Shown here: positions 12,583-23,100 of the stretch, one piece after another | How the letters are laid out: each line of letters opens with the position of its first letter | Numbering within the stretch: the first letter of the stretch is position 1 | Position numbers and translations under genes: made by a program | Assembly (NCBI GenBank): GCA_028274465.1 | Contig: CM051455.1 | Location: 52,830,725 to 52,894,724, forward strand | Direction: 5' to 3' | Length of the DNA stretch: 64,000 nt | Origin: Plantago ovata | Lineage: Eukaryota; Streptophyta; Magnoliopsida; Lamiales; Plantaginaceae | Notes under the pieces: model-generated | Seen by the model: only the letters and a program-made list of their open reading frames with translations | Databases searched by the model: none | Told to the model about the DNA's origin: nothing

Positions 12583-13785
12583 AATACTCGGGGGCAAAAT
12601 ACAATTTTGGTGGGGGGGGAGGGGAATTGAGATAAGGCTGAGTTGTATATACTATTTAAAAAAAAAAGTTGGGTGTGGGCAGCTGCCTCCACTCAACTAA
12701 TACTGTTGTTGCCCCTGTCCTAACCCATTATATCCAACCAACTTGATTAGGGTATATGTCAGAGAATTAGGAAAGACGAGAGAGAATTAGGAGTCTAGGA
12801 CAGATCGATCTGGGTATGTTCATGAGCAGTCGATGTTGTGTCTAGGTGGAGGAGTCGATGTTGTGTCTGAGAAGTTGATCGATTATGTTGTGAATTGTGT
12901 GATCGGTATGTCTATTTGGATCGGTCTAATAAGGAGATAATATGTTAATTTACAATTAACAATGTATATGGGCTGATTGGCTACTGGTTTCGATTCTAGT
13001 TTCTTTCAATGTAGCGTCGACTTGATAAAGTCGTGTGCTTCCTAGTCTGGGCGTTACATAAATTGTTAAATTTGATGAGTCTCTTTTTGTAGGAATGATT
13101 TGGAAATCATTTGGTCACCAACAAGATGATTTTGATCGAGGACCTTACTTGGGTTGTAATACTAAATGAAAGGAAGAGGAATTGGTGAATGTTCAAGAGG
13201 TAGATTGTCTAGAGGATGACGTATGGAGGATTGAATTGATCCATGGTGCAAGGATCAATATGAAGATTGAGAAGGTTGGTTTGATCCATGGTGTAAGGAT
13301 CATTGTCATGATCACTCTAATCTCAATAGGCAAACACAAAGGTTGAGAAAAAGACTTGAATGGATGTCAAGTAAGTAATTCTCCTTTTGATTTTTTGGTT
13401 GAGTTCGTTTACAAGTCTTGATGGTATGATTGATATGTTTTTAGCATGACTCATTTGGTATAATGTGTTTTAAGAGTTTTATGAAATGTAATCTTGTTGT
13501 TGTAGTTTCTTGTGAAACTAAAAAATCTAGTATGCATGTTGTAATTGCCATGTAAATGGATTTTGGTATTGTTTGTGTTGTTCGTTGTTGTTTTTGCAAA
13601 ATTCTTTTGGAATTACAAGGCATGAGATTACATTTTACTGGACTTTTGTTATTGTCAAAATGTGGAAGAGTTTCTTTTGAACTTTAGTTCATGTTGTGGA
13701 ATTCTTGTTAAAGTATTCTTGTGAGTTCCAAATGAGAATTTGTTGATACATTAAGATGGTTTGTGAATCCTCAACAAATTTTGAT
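12583..13785. other. Degenerate sequence flanking the CACTA, probable Copia remnant
   Basis: No open gene is seen. It contains a G-rich run near 12610, a short direct repeat (gttgtgtctgagaag/gttgtgtctaggtgg) and a module at 12931-13030 that recurs in permuted order at about 22079-22180. Downstream sequence carries Copia motifs, so this is likely the 5' part of the same dead element, but I could not define an LTR. Confidence 0.4.
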
Positions 13786-13935
13786 CACGTTGGATCTTGT
13801 GCGTTATCTCACCGTGGAAACTTATGTAGCTCATATGGGTGAATTTAACAAATGATGATCATTTGACCACGTTGGGTCTTGTGTGTTATCTCACCATAGA
13901 GGCCATGCATAGCTCTTGAGCGTGAGTTTAACATT
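13786..13935. repeat. Degenerate tandem duplication, about 82 bp
   Basis: The stretch around cacgttggatcttgtgcgtt recurs about 82 bp later as cacgttgggtcttgtgtgtt, each followed by ctcaccgtgg/ctcaccatag and a gtagctc/atagctc block. The two copies are clearly related but diverged. Confidence 0.65.
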
Positions 13936-13979
13936 GGAATGGCAAAGTCCATGGAATTGTGAAACCTTTGTATTGTTAT

Positions 13980-14420
13980 ACATAGGGTGAACCTTTTGAG
14001 GTTGAACACCAAGAGGTGGTTCATTGGTACTAGTGCTATTAGTCATGTGTCGTTTGACAAAATTATGTTTTCTCAATTGGACGAAATTGAGATTGTGAAA
14101 AAACATGGTACATAGAAAATTGTGATTCTTATGGCATTAAGGTCATGAGAAAATGGTTTGAAATGACATCTTGGCACAAGTTGGTTTTGACAAAGTATTG
14201 TATGTCTATAAGATTCGGAATAACTTATTCTTTTATAATCAAGTATGAAATATGTATTTTGTTTGAGTCGATTAAGGTCACATTGACCATGAATGGTGTT
14301 TATGTTGGCCAAGATTATATTACCAAAGGCATGTACTTGCTTGGTGATTTTGGAAATGGAAGATTTGGACATTTAGTTATTTTGAGTACAATGATTAACT
14401 TGAAATGTTCACTATCATTG
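13980..14420 (+). pseudogene. Decayed Ty1-copia gag-pol fragment (protease region)
   Basis: The translation contains WFIGTSAISHV, a decayed version of the Copia protease W-x-x-D-T/S-G-A-x-x-H motif with the catalytic Asp replaced by Gly. About 75 codons further on comes ILFESIKVTLTMNGVYVG followed by a GMYLL tail. This matches the segment before the integrase of Copia polyproteins (VFES.K..LTK.G..VGKGY..GM). No domain is intact and stop codons are frequent. The element is interrupted downstream by CACTA copy 2 at 15635. Confidence 0.6.
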
Positions 14421-15634
14421 CACATAGATATCACATCCAAGTGTGAAGTACGTGGCAAAGAAAAATTGTCAAATTCATTTTATTGTGCTGAAAGGAAAAG
14501 TGGAACAAATTGACTTGATTCATACATGTGAATGTATGATGTTGATAAATTATTCTTTCCATTATGTTGACAAGAAAACTAAACCACTTTGGTTAAATCA
14601 TACATGTGGGTGTGGTTTAATATGCATGTGTGGTTGTAAAAAGGATTATTTCTTTTTTAGATGGTGACACTACCATTATCTTCTAAAGAGAAATGAACTT
14701 ATGGAGAAGTTGTTCTCTATAAGAAGGATGTTGAGGAACTTAAAGAAGGTTAAGTGATAGGAGTAATTGTGTTTGGAAGTGATTCGCCACTTGGTTATGT
14801 TTATGCACTTAGTAGCATAAAATATGAGACTAATGCTCTTTAATGGCATTTGAAATAAATAATGTCTTGAAAGAATTATGAAATGCCACACTTCTCCCAT
14901 GATTCAATAAATGTGGGGGTGAGATGCATGTCAAGGCATGAAAAAGAAAATACCTTTGAGATACACTTGTGAGTTTAGGGATGTGTGGTTCCTTTTCCTA
15001 TAAAGGTTAAGGTAAGGACGTAGAATTGTTGTTGCATTTCCTTTGGACATGCATATAACAATACTGTTTATCAATTCTTGGTGGTGAAATCTAGCGTTAT
15101 AGATGTACACAAGAATATGATAATGTATAAAGTTTCATTCTTGGTAGATGTGTTCCCATAAAATTAGAAGATGTTACGGATAGATTTCTAAATGGTCACA
15201 TGGTGTGACATACATGATTAGGATAAAACATAGCAAGTAAGCAAGAATTGGAAAAATTATTCTGATCCTAAGTTCTTGACTTACATGCTAGAAGGTGAAC
15301 CCCAAAGTTACGAAAAGTTTGAGACTTTGGTTGAAAAACTTTGTTGTAAAAAGCTATCAATAGTGGAAGTAATTCAATTTGAGAAAATCATACTCAAAAC
15401 CTAATGGATCTTCCTCAAGGTAGAAAACTACAAGTTTGCAAGTGTGGTTGTAAGGAAAATTGAAGCAAGTTGAACTATTGATAAATATAAAGCGATACTT
15501 GTGAATTACCGCTAAAGATAGTTGAGACCATAGTGACTCAATTTTATTGTGTCAAGGGTAGCATCCATACAAAAGATAATTGCTACTTTGAGCAATTCAA
15601 TTGGATGTACGTATAGATGGCTTCTCTTAATGTC
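14421..15634. other. Probable continuation of the dead Copia element
   Basis: This is stop-rich sequence between the recognisable Copia fragment and the CACTA insertion. I could not identify an integrase or RT motif. The stretch from aatgtc (15629-15634) continues on the far side of the CACTA at 19071 with gtcatctgtatc, confirming a simple insertion. Confidence 0.4.
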
Positions 15635-16224
15635 CACTACAAGGAAAACTGGTTTTAGTGACGGATTTCATCCGTCGCTAAAGGTCAGCGATCCGTCGCT
15701 ACAGGCGATTACTCGACGGACTCTCCGTCGCTAAATAGGACCTCGCTAAAATAAATAGCGACGGTTAAACCTATCTGTCGCTAGATAATAGTGACGGATA
15801 AACCTATCCGTCTCCCTAGTGGTCGTTGACCATTATGGAGATGGAATAACTTATCCGTCGCTATTATTTGGCGACGGATGGGTTTAACCGTCGCTAAAAG
15901 AATGTGACATGTGTCCTTCCGTGGCCTAGTGTTGAGGGCGACGGATAGAGTAATCCGTCGCTATATTTTATGTATATATATTTTTTTAATTTCTGTTATT
16001 GTTTTCATATTATGTTTGTTATTGAGTTAAAATTGAATGCGCCAGAGATTTATATACGATGATTGACGGTACGAAACTAAAAATTTTATTCAACAAACTA
16101 AAATAGTACGTACAGAAATACTAAAATGTACGAACATAAACATAAATACTAAAATGTACGTACAGAAATACTAAAATGTAAAAAAAAAAAATTCTAAACA
16201 TTTCATTCAACAAACTAAAAATTT

Positions 16225-16962
16225 ATTTGTCCTCCCAATACTGCTTCCACAGGGGCCACTCCTCCTCCCCAATCCACCCCGGCTTCTTCCCCGATGCCTT
16301 GATCTTGGCGACCTTCTTTCGGAACCGGAAGGCTTCGGAGCCTTCATGTTCGAAAGCAGAGCACAGCTCCGACTTGAACTTGTTGGGGAGGAAGAACTTC
16401 TTCTACATTTCAGAAAGTATACAAAATTCAGACTAACATATATATAACACGGTGACTAACATCACCCAAACAATTCCACATTGTCCTATTTCAACTAACA
16501 CACGGTGACTAACATATCACCCAAACAATTGCACATTGTCCTCTTTTCAACTAACACACGGTGACTAACATATCACCCAAGTAATTGAGAATATACCACT
16601 TAAACCATAAGAGAAGATGAAAGATTACTAACCTCCAGAGCATTCCAAATCTCCGCCTTCCGCTCCGAAGTGAAAGTATGCCACTGGGCTCCAAGTGGTG
16701 GGAGAGCCACTTTCTTCGTGGATTCCTTGCTGATGAACTTTGCAGCATCCCTCGGCATCAACTTGTTGCAATAACATACACAAATTAATCCAACTAAATA
16801 AAACATACAATACCAAGTAAAGACCTATTCATGTACTTACACATGCCCAGGCATGGGCCGGACGACGAGCTTGCCATTCACCCGCTCACCCGCCATGTAC
16901 ACCTCCCCCGTGTACCCATCATCCGGCAGGTTTGCAAACACGTCTGGGCCATCGACGTTCAT
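16225..16962 (-). pseudogene. TNPA-like gene of CACTA copy 2, probably three exons
   Basis: Exon 1 (16962-16841) starts MNVDGPDVFANLPDDGYTGE and ends at a strong GTAAGT donor. Exon 2 (about 16762-16634) reads LMPRDAAKFISKES and then a W-x-TF-SERKAEIWNALE block before a GTTAGT donor. The last exon (about 16404-16225) reads KFFLPNKFKSELCSAF, then a basic segment and GWIGEEEWPLWKQYWEDK before the stop. This is the layout of plant En/Spm TNPA-like accessory proteins, which bind subterminal repeats. The exact exon 2 acceptor is uncertain because the phase after exon 1 does not join cleanly, so the copy may be inactive. Confidence 0.6.
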
Positions 16963-17103
16963 TGTCTGTACGCATAAAATTGAAGTTTGAACCATGATAA
17001 TTTGTAACAAAAAATAAAGTCTAACTTGTCAAATAACGTATCTTAAGGTGAGTATATATACAACTTCTTACGAATATATGGTTTACATGATTACCGCAAT
17101 ACA

Positions 17104-17531
17104 AACTTTCCTTGCTTTTCAAGACCCCGACTACACTTGATTGTTAGTTAACTTATTGTCACTTAATAAGTTGTCACTTAATAAGTATAGAAGAGGACTC
17201 GGAAAGCAAGGAAAGTTATAATGTTTACTCTATGGATACCAGGAAATAAAGTCCATTTATTAGTAGGCCACGCGATAAGAATGAGTGAAATAGGCCGGCA
17301 CAGTAACAACGTCATTAGAAATGTTGTTGTTACGGTGCCTGCCTAGCTACTACAATCATTCACAAGACAAGGTCATATTTAATCAAACTTGTAGAAATGT
17401 AGTATATTAATAATGTAGTATATTAATGATGAGAAGATGAAAAATTGTGGTGGTACAAATATAATATAGAAGAAGCAGGCACAAGAAAGACTTATTATTC
17501 TTTCTTGTGCCTGCTTCTGCTTCTTCTATAT
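17104..17531. repeat. Cluster of three hairpins inside CACTA copy 2
   Basis: Hairpin I pairs aactttccttgctttt (about 17105) with aaagcaaggaaagtt (about 17205) across a long loop. Hairpin II (17291-17345) pairs aggccggcacagtaacaac with gttgttacggtgcctgcct. Hairpin III (17464-17531) has 26-nt versus 32-nt arms, perfect except for a 6-nt agaagc insertion in the right arm, around a 10-nt loop. The cluster occupies the same place relative to the TNPA-like gene as in copy 1, but the arm sequences are different. Confidence 0.8.
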
Positions 17532-17544
17532 TTATCAATATAAG

Positions 17545-17850
17545 TCCTCTAGTGTGTTCAGTTAAATACAATCAGTTCGCTTAAATGTCAGTAAGGCTTA
17601 CCAATGGGTGCAAACCAATAAAACGCTTACTGATCGACAGTAAACGTATAGAATTAGTTATCATCCAATGTAAGCCTAATCCAACACTTCCAAACTAATA
17701 TATGTATATCATCATCACACCTATTCACTTCAATGAAAACAAACTCTTATGTGTGTTCAGTCAGATACAATCAGTTCGATTAAATGTCAGTGAGACTTTT
17801 CTATGGGACCTAACCAATATAACGCTCACTGGTCGATAGTAAGCATATAC
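17545..17850. repeat. About 200-bp direct duplication in CACTA copy 2
   Basis: The block gtgtgttcagttaaatacaa...cagttcg...gatcgacagtaaacgtat recurs about 200 bp later with roughly 85-90 percent similarity by eye. Each copy includes a small stem: cagtaag with cttactg in the first, and cagtgag with ctcactg in the second. Confidence 0.7.
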
Positions 17851-19070
17851 TATTAGTTAGGGCCCAAGAAAAATCTTACCAACACACAGAAATCGATTAT
17901 AATAGCATCATCACACTTTATAGCTTATATAACATATTAATCAAACTTAATCCAACTTAATTCAAAATTTAACAAAATATTAAACAAATTTAACAAAAAA
18001 TTACTCAAAATAAACATTAATAATTAAATTAACTACATAACGTAATTAACATTATTATTAATCTATTCATTAACAAAATTATAATTAACAGAACTAACTA
18101 CGCATAATTTTGATCTAATTTATAACTAACTAGGCAGAACTAACTACACAGAATACTCTAAATTTATTAACGAAAAATTAACCAAAATTACTTAACCAAT
18201 TTTATTTAAATAAATTAATCTAGCTTATACTAATTACAGTTAACATAATCAATTAACAACATCTAATTAATTCAAACTAATTTATAAAATTGCAGAATAA
18301 ATTCAAAATAATTATTTAAAATGATTCTTGCTATACAACATATATAATCTAACGATTGACAACTAGAAAAATCATAATTAAGCACAAAAATTAAAAAGCC
18401 CCAAAAATTAGGGTTAGGTTTCTAACCTTCTATTTGGGCAGATCGAGAATCGAGGTGGTGGCGGTGGTGGATTTGAGGCAATGTCGAATCCTCTACATCC
18501 ACAAACAAGAAACACAAACAAACAAAGGGAGGGAGGAGTCAGATTCGAAACCAAATACAAAAGGGGAAGAAAATACAAAATAATAAACACGAGACTTACC
18601 GTGGTGATGTGGTCAAGGTGGTGATTGTGGTGGTGGAACCGATCCGGGGTGAAGGTGGTGGTGGTGGATTTGAGATGGGAGGAGAAGAAAAGAGAGTTAG
18701 GGTTTGAAAGATTTTAACAATGGAGAAGTGGATGGAATGAATCTGTAACAGACGATGCCTTCTGTGTAGTCGACATTTAGCGACGGATAGACTTATCCGT
18801 CGCTACGTGTTTATTTATTTATTTTTTTCATTTTTCTTTATTCTGGTCAACCAACTTAGCGACGTATAGACTTACCTGTCACTAGTTTTTGCGACGGACG
18901 AACGTTATCCGTCGCTAAGTTGATGCCGGATTGACCATTTCCAATGACGAACTGACCTTAGAGCGCCTTTCGTCCTTATCCGTCGTTATCAGTAGCGATC
19001 CGTCGCTAAATAGCGACGGATGGTATCCGTTTCTATCTATCCGTCGCTAAATGGCTATTTTCTTGTAGTG

Positions 19071-20440
19071 GTCATCTGTATCTCATATAGTTCATGTTGA
19101 TATGTAAGAGAGAATCGACTCCTCCAAACACGTGAATTGTGTGTTTTTAGTATAATCGTTAACGCTTCCGTATATGTTTCTAAATGAGAATCGTTTCCGC
19201 TTAGGTACATAAAGTTTGAAAAATGTCTTTTGACTTGCATAAGTAAAGATCCTGAAAAAAGTCTATGGTTTTAAAATGCTTACTCGTGTCTTAACACCTA
19301 AGTGCGCTTAATTACGTACGAATGTGTTAGGGTGTTACAGTCGCGCACGGTCGTTTGCAGTATGCATGTCGTGAGGGAGGTTGTATATGAAGTATATTCT
19401 CTAGAATTTTCTTCTATATATTATTTTTCTCCAAAGCTTGTAGGATAAATTGACGTATGAGGGATCTAGATGGTGGAAGTACATAGAAGGTCTCCCACAA
19501 CTGTCAAATTAGATCGATCTGCACCGTCCGTTGAGTAGGTGAACTTGTATATATAGGTCCTTGGCCATTACATTTGATCCTCAAACAATATAAGCATTCA
19601 AACATCCTTTTCAATATTTCTCTCACTACAAAGCTCTCTTCTTGCACGCTTAGAAACGAGTTTGGAAGGCTAACTAGCTAGTATCGAGGCAAACTAGCCT
19701 AGTGCCACACGGGTTCGTGTTTTTTGAAATTATTTCGGTTATTCAAGTTCCATCCCGTGACAAGCGAACTAGCCAAACCCACAACTAATGGCTGGTCATG
19801 CTCAAAGACTTAAAGTTGGGCTTCATCAGGTAGCATAGGCAATTACAAATACAAAATGCAGAGAAATGGACAAACCAATTAATGAATCTATCATAAAATC
19901 CAAAACACAACAACAACAACAAACTTTCATAAATTAATGAGAAACACAAAATCGGAATTCACATATGTAAAAGCAAACATTAGACCTGGTTGCAGAGAAA
20001 CTTGTTGAAGAGAATTCGATCTCTCGGAAGGTTCGAACTTGATGACAAGGATAGGGCTAGACGTTCAAAAATCTGGTCAGCCATGATGGAGCAACAATAT
20101 TAGAAACATATAAACAATAAAGCCCTGCACCTACATAATACCTAAATGATTGAATCCTCTAGTAAAGCAGAGTAGTATAATCATATATAGAGTTTCCTAT
20201 ATTTGTCATGGAGATAAGGAAAATGCAACAAAATCCAGTCATTAGTGCCAAAACAATTGGCAAACATATTTTCTATTGATGTCAATTACCATCAACAACA
20301 ATCCTCCATTTACAGTTTAGATTAGGCTACCATATCATATACAAGACCAGACAGATGAGGCCTTACAAAAAACAATTTCATATACATACAGACATCCTAA
20401 ATTAATCCAAGATCAAGAGTATAGGAAGAATCAGATCAGT
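19071..20440. other. Retroelement debris and intergenic DNA
   Basis: No gene is supported. A promoter-like stretch (tgtatatataggtcc near 19548, followed by a C/A-rich leader) could be part of an old LTR or a dead promoter. Flanking sequence is AT-rich. Confidence 0.35.
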
Positions 20441-20462
20441 GATCTTCATCTCCCTACACCTC

Positions 20463-20680
20463 CTCTATATACCAGCACCTCTCCTTCCTCCAACTTTCTC
20501 TCTCCCTCCTCCTCTAGAAACACCGTCTGCTCTACCAACAGCAAACTGTACTTCTCTCCCTACTCCACTACCTCCTCCTCTACCAACAACACCATCACCC
20601 AGTTGCACGCCTCTCCCTACCCCTCTACCAACACCACCACCACCATCAACAAATTCTACTCTTCTCCTCTCCCTCATAAA
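20463..20680. repeat. CCT/ACC-rich low-complexity tract
   Basis: A pyrimidine/C-rich imperfect repeat built from cctcctcta, ccactacc and caccacca units. It is open in several frames, giving Pro/Thr-rich (+) and Gly-rich (-) translations. This is expected from composition and is not evidence of a gene. Confidence 0.7.
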
Positions 20681-20746
20681 TTTAAAATTCAAGTCATTAT
20701 GCACATAAAATAACCATTCATACAATTGGGAATAGAATTGGGAAAA

Positions 20747-20783
20747 GTTTACGGCATGGACTACCAGGGTATCTAATCCTGTT
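20747..20783 (-). pseudogene. Short organellar-type small-subunit rRNA fragment
   Basis: These 37 bases are the complement of the universally conserved helix 24 region of small-subunit rRNA (core ATTAGATACCCTGGTAGTCC). The flanking form matches plant mitochondrial 18S rRNA as I remember it. The rRNA similarity stops abruptly on both sides. The next roughly 150 bp are unusually GC-balanced for this region and may also be organellar. I infer a small nuclear insertion of mitochondrial DNA. Confidence 0.55.
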
Positions 20784-21611
20784 CATTTTTTTTATGGTCT
20801 CGTAGAATTCTCGCTCTCCTGACCCCCCAAAAAAGGAGAACCAATGGATCGTGACAAGTCCATACTACTAGCCATTACCTACTAAGTCCGAGACGCATCC
20901 CCGTAAAAGCGAGAGAAGATAGATCGAGCTTGATATGTGAAATCCATAAACAAGACCAAGCTGTTTCAAACTACGAAATAAATATTTAATAATATAAAAT
21001 TTGTGAATGATACCACCTCTAGTTTACAATTTTGCTTAGGACTTAAATTGTTACCGCTGAAAATTTATGTTAAATAATGAAGATGACGTATTTTTATTTT
21101 TATATGAAATAAAAATTACTACCATACCATATTATACTAAATAGGGCTGGCAAGTTATCTCCACTGCAACAAAAATAAATTATATAATTCATATAGCAGC
21201 ATGGACATCTATACATTATGTCTACGAGTGCGTCGAATATGCCAAATAGACTTCAGTGAAATTGTGAATTATAGATGTGTATATATATTTAATTCAATGT
21301 AGGATAACATATATTATGTAGAATCAAACATAAACTATAGGCTTAGAAACCTGTTATATGCATTTTTATTCATTATTTATAATTTTGACTTCTATTTTTA
21401 TTGTTTTGAAAATATCTTATTAACCTTCTACTCAGAATTTATGATTTATGTTGTGATTTGGTCTAGTAACTCATAAAATTATACTTTTAAAATAATTAAT
21501 TTTTAAAAATTTATGGAGCATACACCCCGTGCCTCAAACATATGCCTTGCCTCGTCTCAAGATACATATTACGCCCATAATTTTCATCCTTAAGTCATTG
21601 CCTAGTTCATA

Positions 21612-22060
21612 GTGAACTGCACAATGAGTGCCAAAGAAGCTACATTGTTAGAACTTCACAACTTACTTAAGACATATAACCAATCCATTCCTCGTGAAGA
21701 AAAATTGGTCATAATGATTAGATCACATCCTAGCTCAAACCTGAAGGGCAAGGGAGCCAAAGGCAAGAGAAAGGAAAGGCAAAGAGCCAAAAGTAGGTTG
21801 AAGCCTACTCGTCTAAGTCAAGAGGTGGAGTTCACAAAAGAAATGAACTGTTGCAAAAGGATGATATCCTTTATAGAAAGGCTGTTGGAAGAGATATTGC
21901 CTACGTAATTAGGCAAACGAAAGCCTTGATGCATGATGCATCTGACTAAGATTTGTTTGTAATTGAAGTAAATGATTCCAATGATTGGATACAACTTGTA
22001 AACAATTCCAATGTTAACTGCCCTCTGACTTTAGTTTTGAACTTAATAATTGTTATTATG
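21612..22060 (+). pseudogene. Decayed Copia gag fragment
   Basis: The frame encodes a LELHNLLKTYNQSIPREEK segment followed by GKGAKGKRKERQRAKS. This is the typical C-terminal gag pattern of many plant Copia elements (TLPELHNLLKT-E-SIP..., then a Gly/Lys-rich stretch before the zinc knuckle). The knuckle itself is degraded (NCCKRM). Downstream, FVIEVNDSN-W echoes the junction to the protease. No intact domain remains. Confidence 0.55.
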
Positions 22061-22284
22061 TCGAAAATACTACATTTGTAACAATGTATATGGGCTGATT
22101 GGTAACAAGTTGTTTGTTAGACAAACTTTACTTCAATGTAGCGTCGACTTAATAAGGAGATAATATGTTAATTTACAATTTTACCTCTAACAGAATATCT
22201 AATAGTGTTAAAGTTTGTATAAATTGAAAGTTTTTGTAGAAAATTTCAGCGCAATTTAAAATAAAATAAAGTTTCAATTACATT

Positions 22285-22305
22285 TTAAAAAATATGAAAA
22301 AGTTT
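22285..22305. repeat. LINE target-site duplication, left copy (21 bp)
   Basis: This 21-bp AT-rich string is repeated exactly at 30212-30232, bracketing the LINE. It is the hallmark of target-primed reverse transcription. Confidence 0.9.
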
Positions 22306-22342
22306 TTCTTTTTTTTCCGAAAGATAATCATTGCATTAAAAA

Positions 22343-22990
22343 CTACAAATCCGAAAGTACAATACGAAATTTAAGTACATCGTCTTGCCTAATTACATTA
22401 GCTAACCAGTTTGGGCATACATCCCAAATATACACAAAAGTTGAATCGTCTAAGATCGATTCTGGTCTTCCAAACGTCCGGGAACGGCCTTCAAATGCCA
22501 ATTTATCTGCGACGCCGTTGAGTTCCCGGTACACAAAATGTAGTTCCACCTTCTTTACTGACTGAAGTCGTGTACGTGCTTCCTGGAGTAGTAGTTCTTG
22601 ATCTCTTGTGGCTGCCGATACCTGTGGCTTGTTGATACATGACTCCAAAATTTTAGAATCTGTATTGATTATAATACTTTGGCAATCAAGTTTTTCACAT
22701 AGTTTAATTCCAAATAGTAAAACATGAAATTCAGACGTGGTGGCATCTGTTCTTCCCAGATATGATGCTCCGGCTAGTAAAAATTCTCATTTACTATTTC
22801 TAATGACCGCTCCAGCACCTGCATGGCCAAGTATTGGATCATATGATCCATCTATATTTAAGCAAACCATTCCTGGTGGTGGAGGTGACCATTTGCATGG
22901 GATGAGAGTGGTGTGTTTTTGTTTTGTTTCCTCTCTTTTTAGTTGCTGGTGATCATGAATAAATGTCAGCACTCTTGTGTGCATTTGTTG
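22343..22990 (-). pseudogene. LINE RNase H domain
   Basis: The frame reads NIDGSYD (first catalytic Asp), GHAGAGAVIRNSK, then a TGA at 22787-22789 where Gly is expected. It continues as TTSEFHVLLFGI (Glu), NTDSKIL (second Asp) and VELHFVYRELNGVADKLA (the R-E-x-N-x-x-A-D end of the domain). This is the C-terminal RNase H of plant LINEs, which removes RNA from the RNA-DNA hybrid. Apart from that single stop the domain is well preserved. Confidence 0.85.
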
Positions 22991-23100
22991 TGGTGAAATG
23001 GTTTTATTGCCAAAAAAATTTTCATTCCTGAATTTCCACATCATCCATGTAGTGATTAAGGCATTTAAATGTGTTTCCAGATTGTAGTCTTCAGAGAACA

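Larger units (their letters stand above)
15635..19070. mobile_element. Non-autonomous CACTA (En/Spm) transposon, copy 2
   Basis: It begins CACTACAAGGAAAA at 15635 and ends TTTTCTTGTAGTG at 19070. The 3-bp target duplication is GTC (15632-15634 and 19071-19073). The subterminal regions (about 15655-15965 and 18775-19050) are full of TAGCGACGGA/TCCGTCGCTA repeats like those of copy 1. At 3436 bp it carries a short TNPA-like gene and no TNPD. Near the right end a GGT/GGTGGT-rich stretch (18440-18675) could be the promoter side or low-complexity leader of a lost gene. Copies 1 and 2 are the same family but clearly diverged inside. Confidence 0.95.

Noticed and set aside
20465-20725. Glycine-rich protein on the minus strand
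   Set aside because: It is the reverse reading of a CCT/ACC low-complexity tract; every frame is open there, so openness is no evidence of coding.
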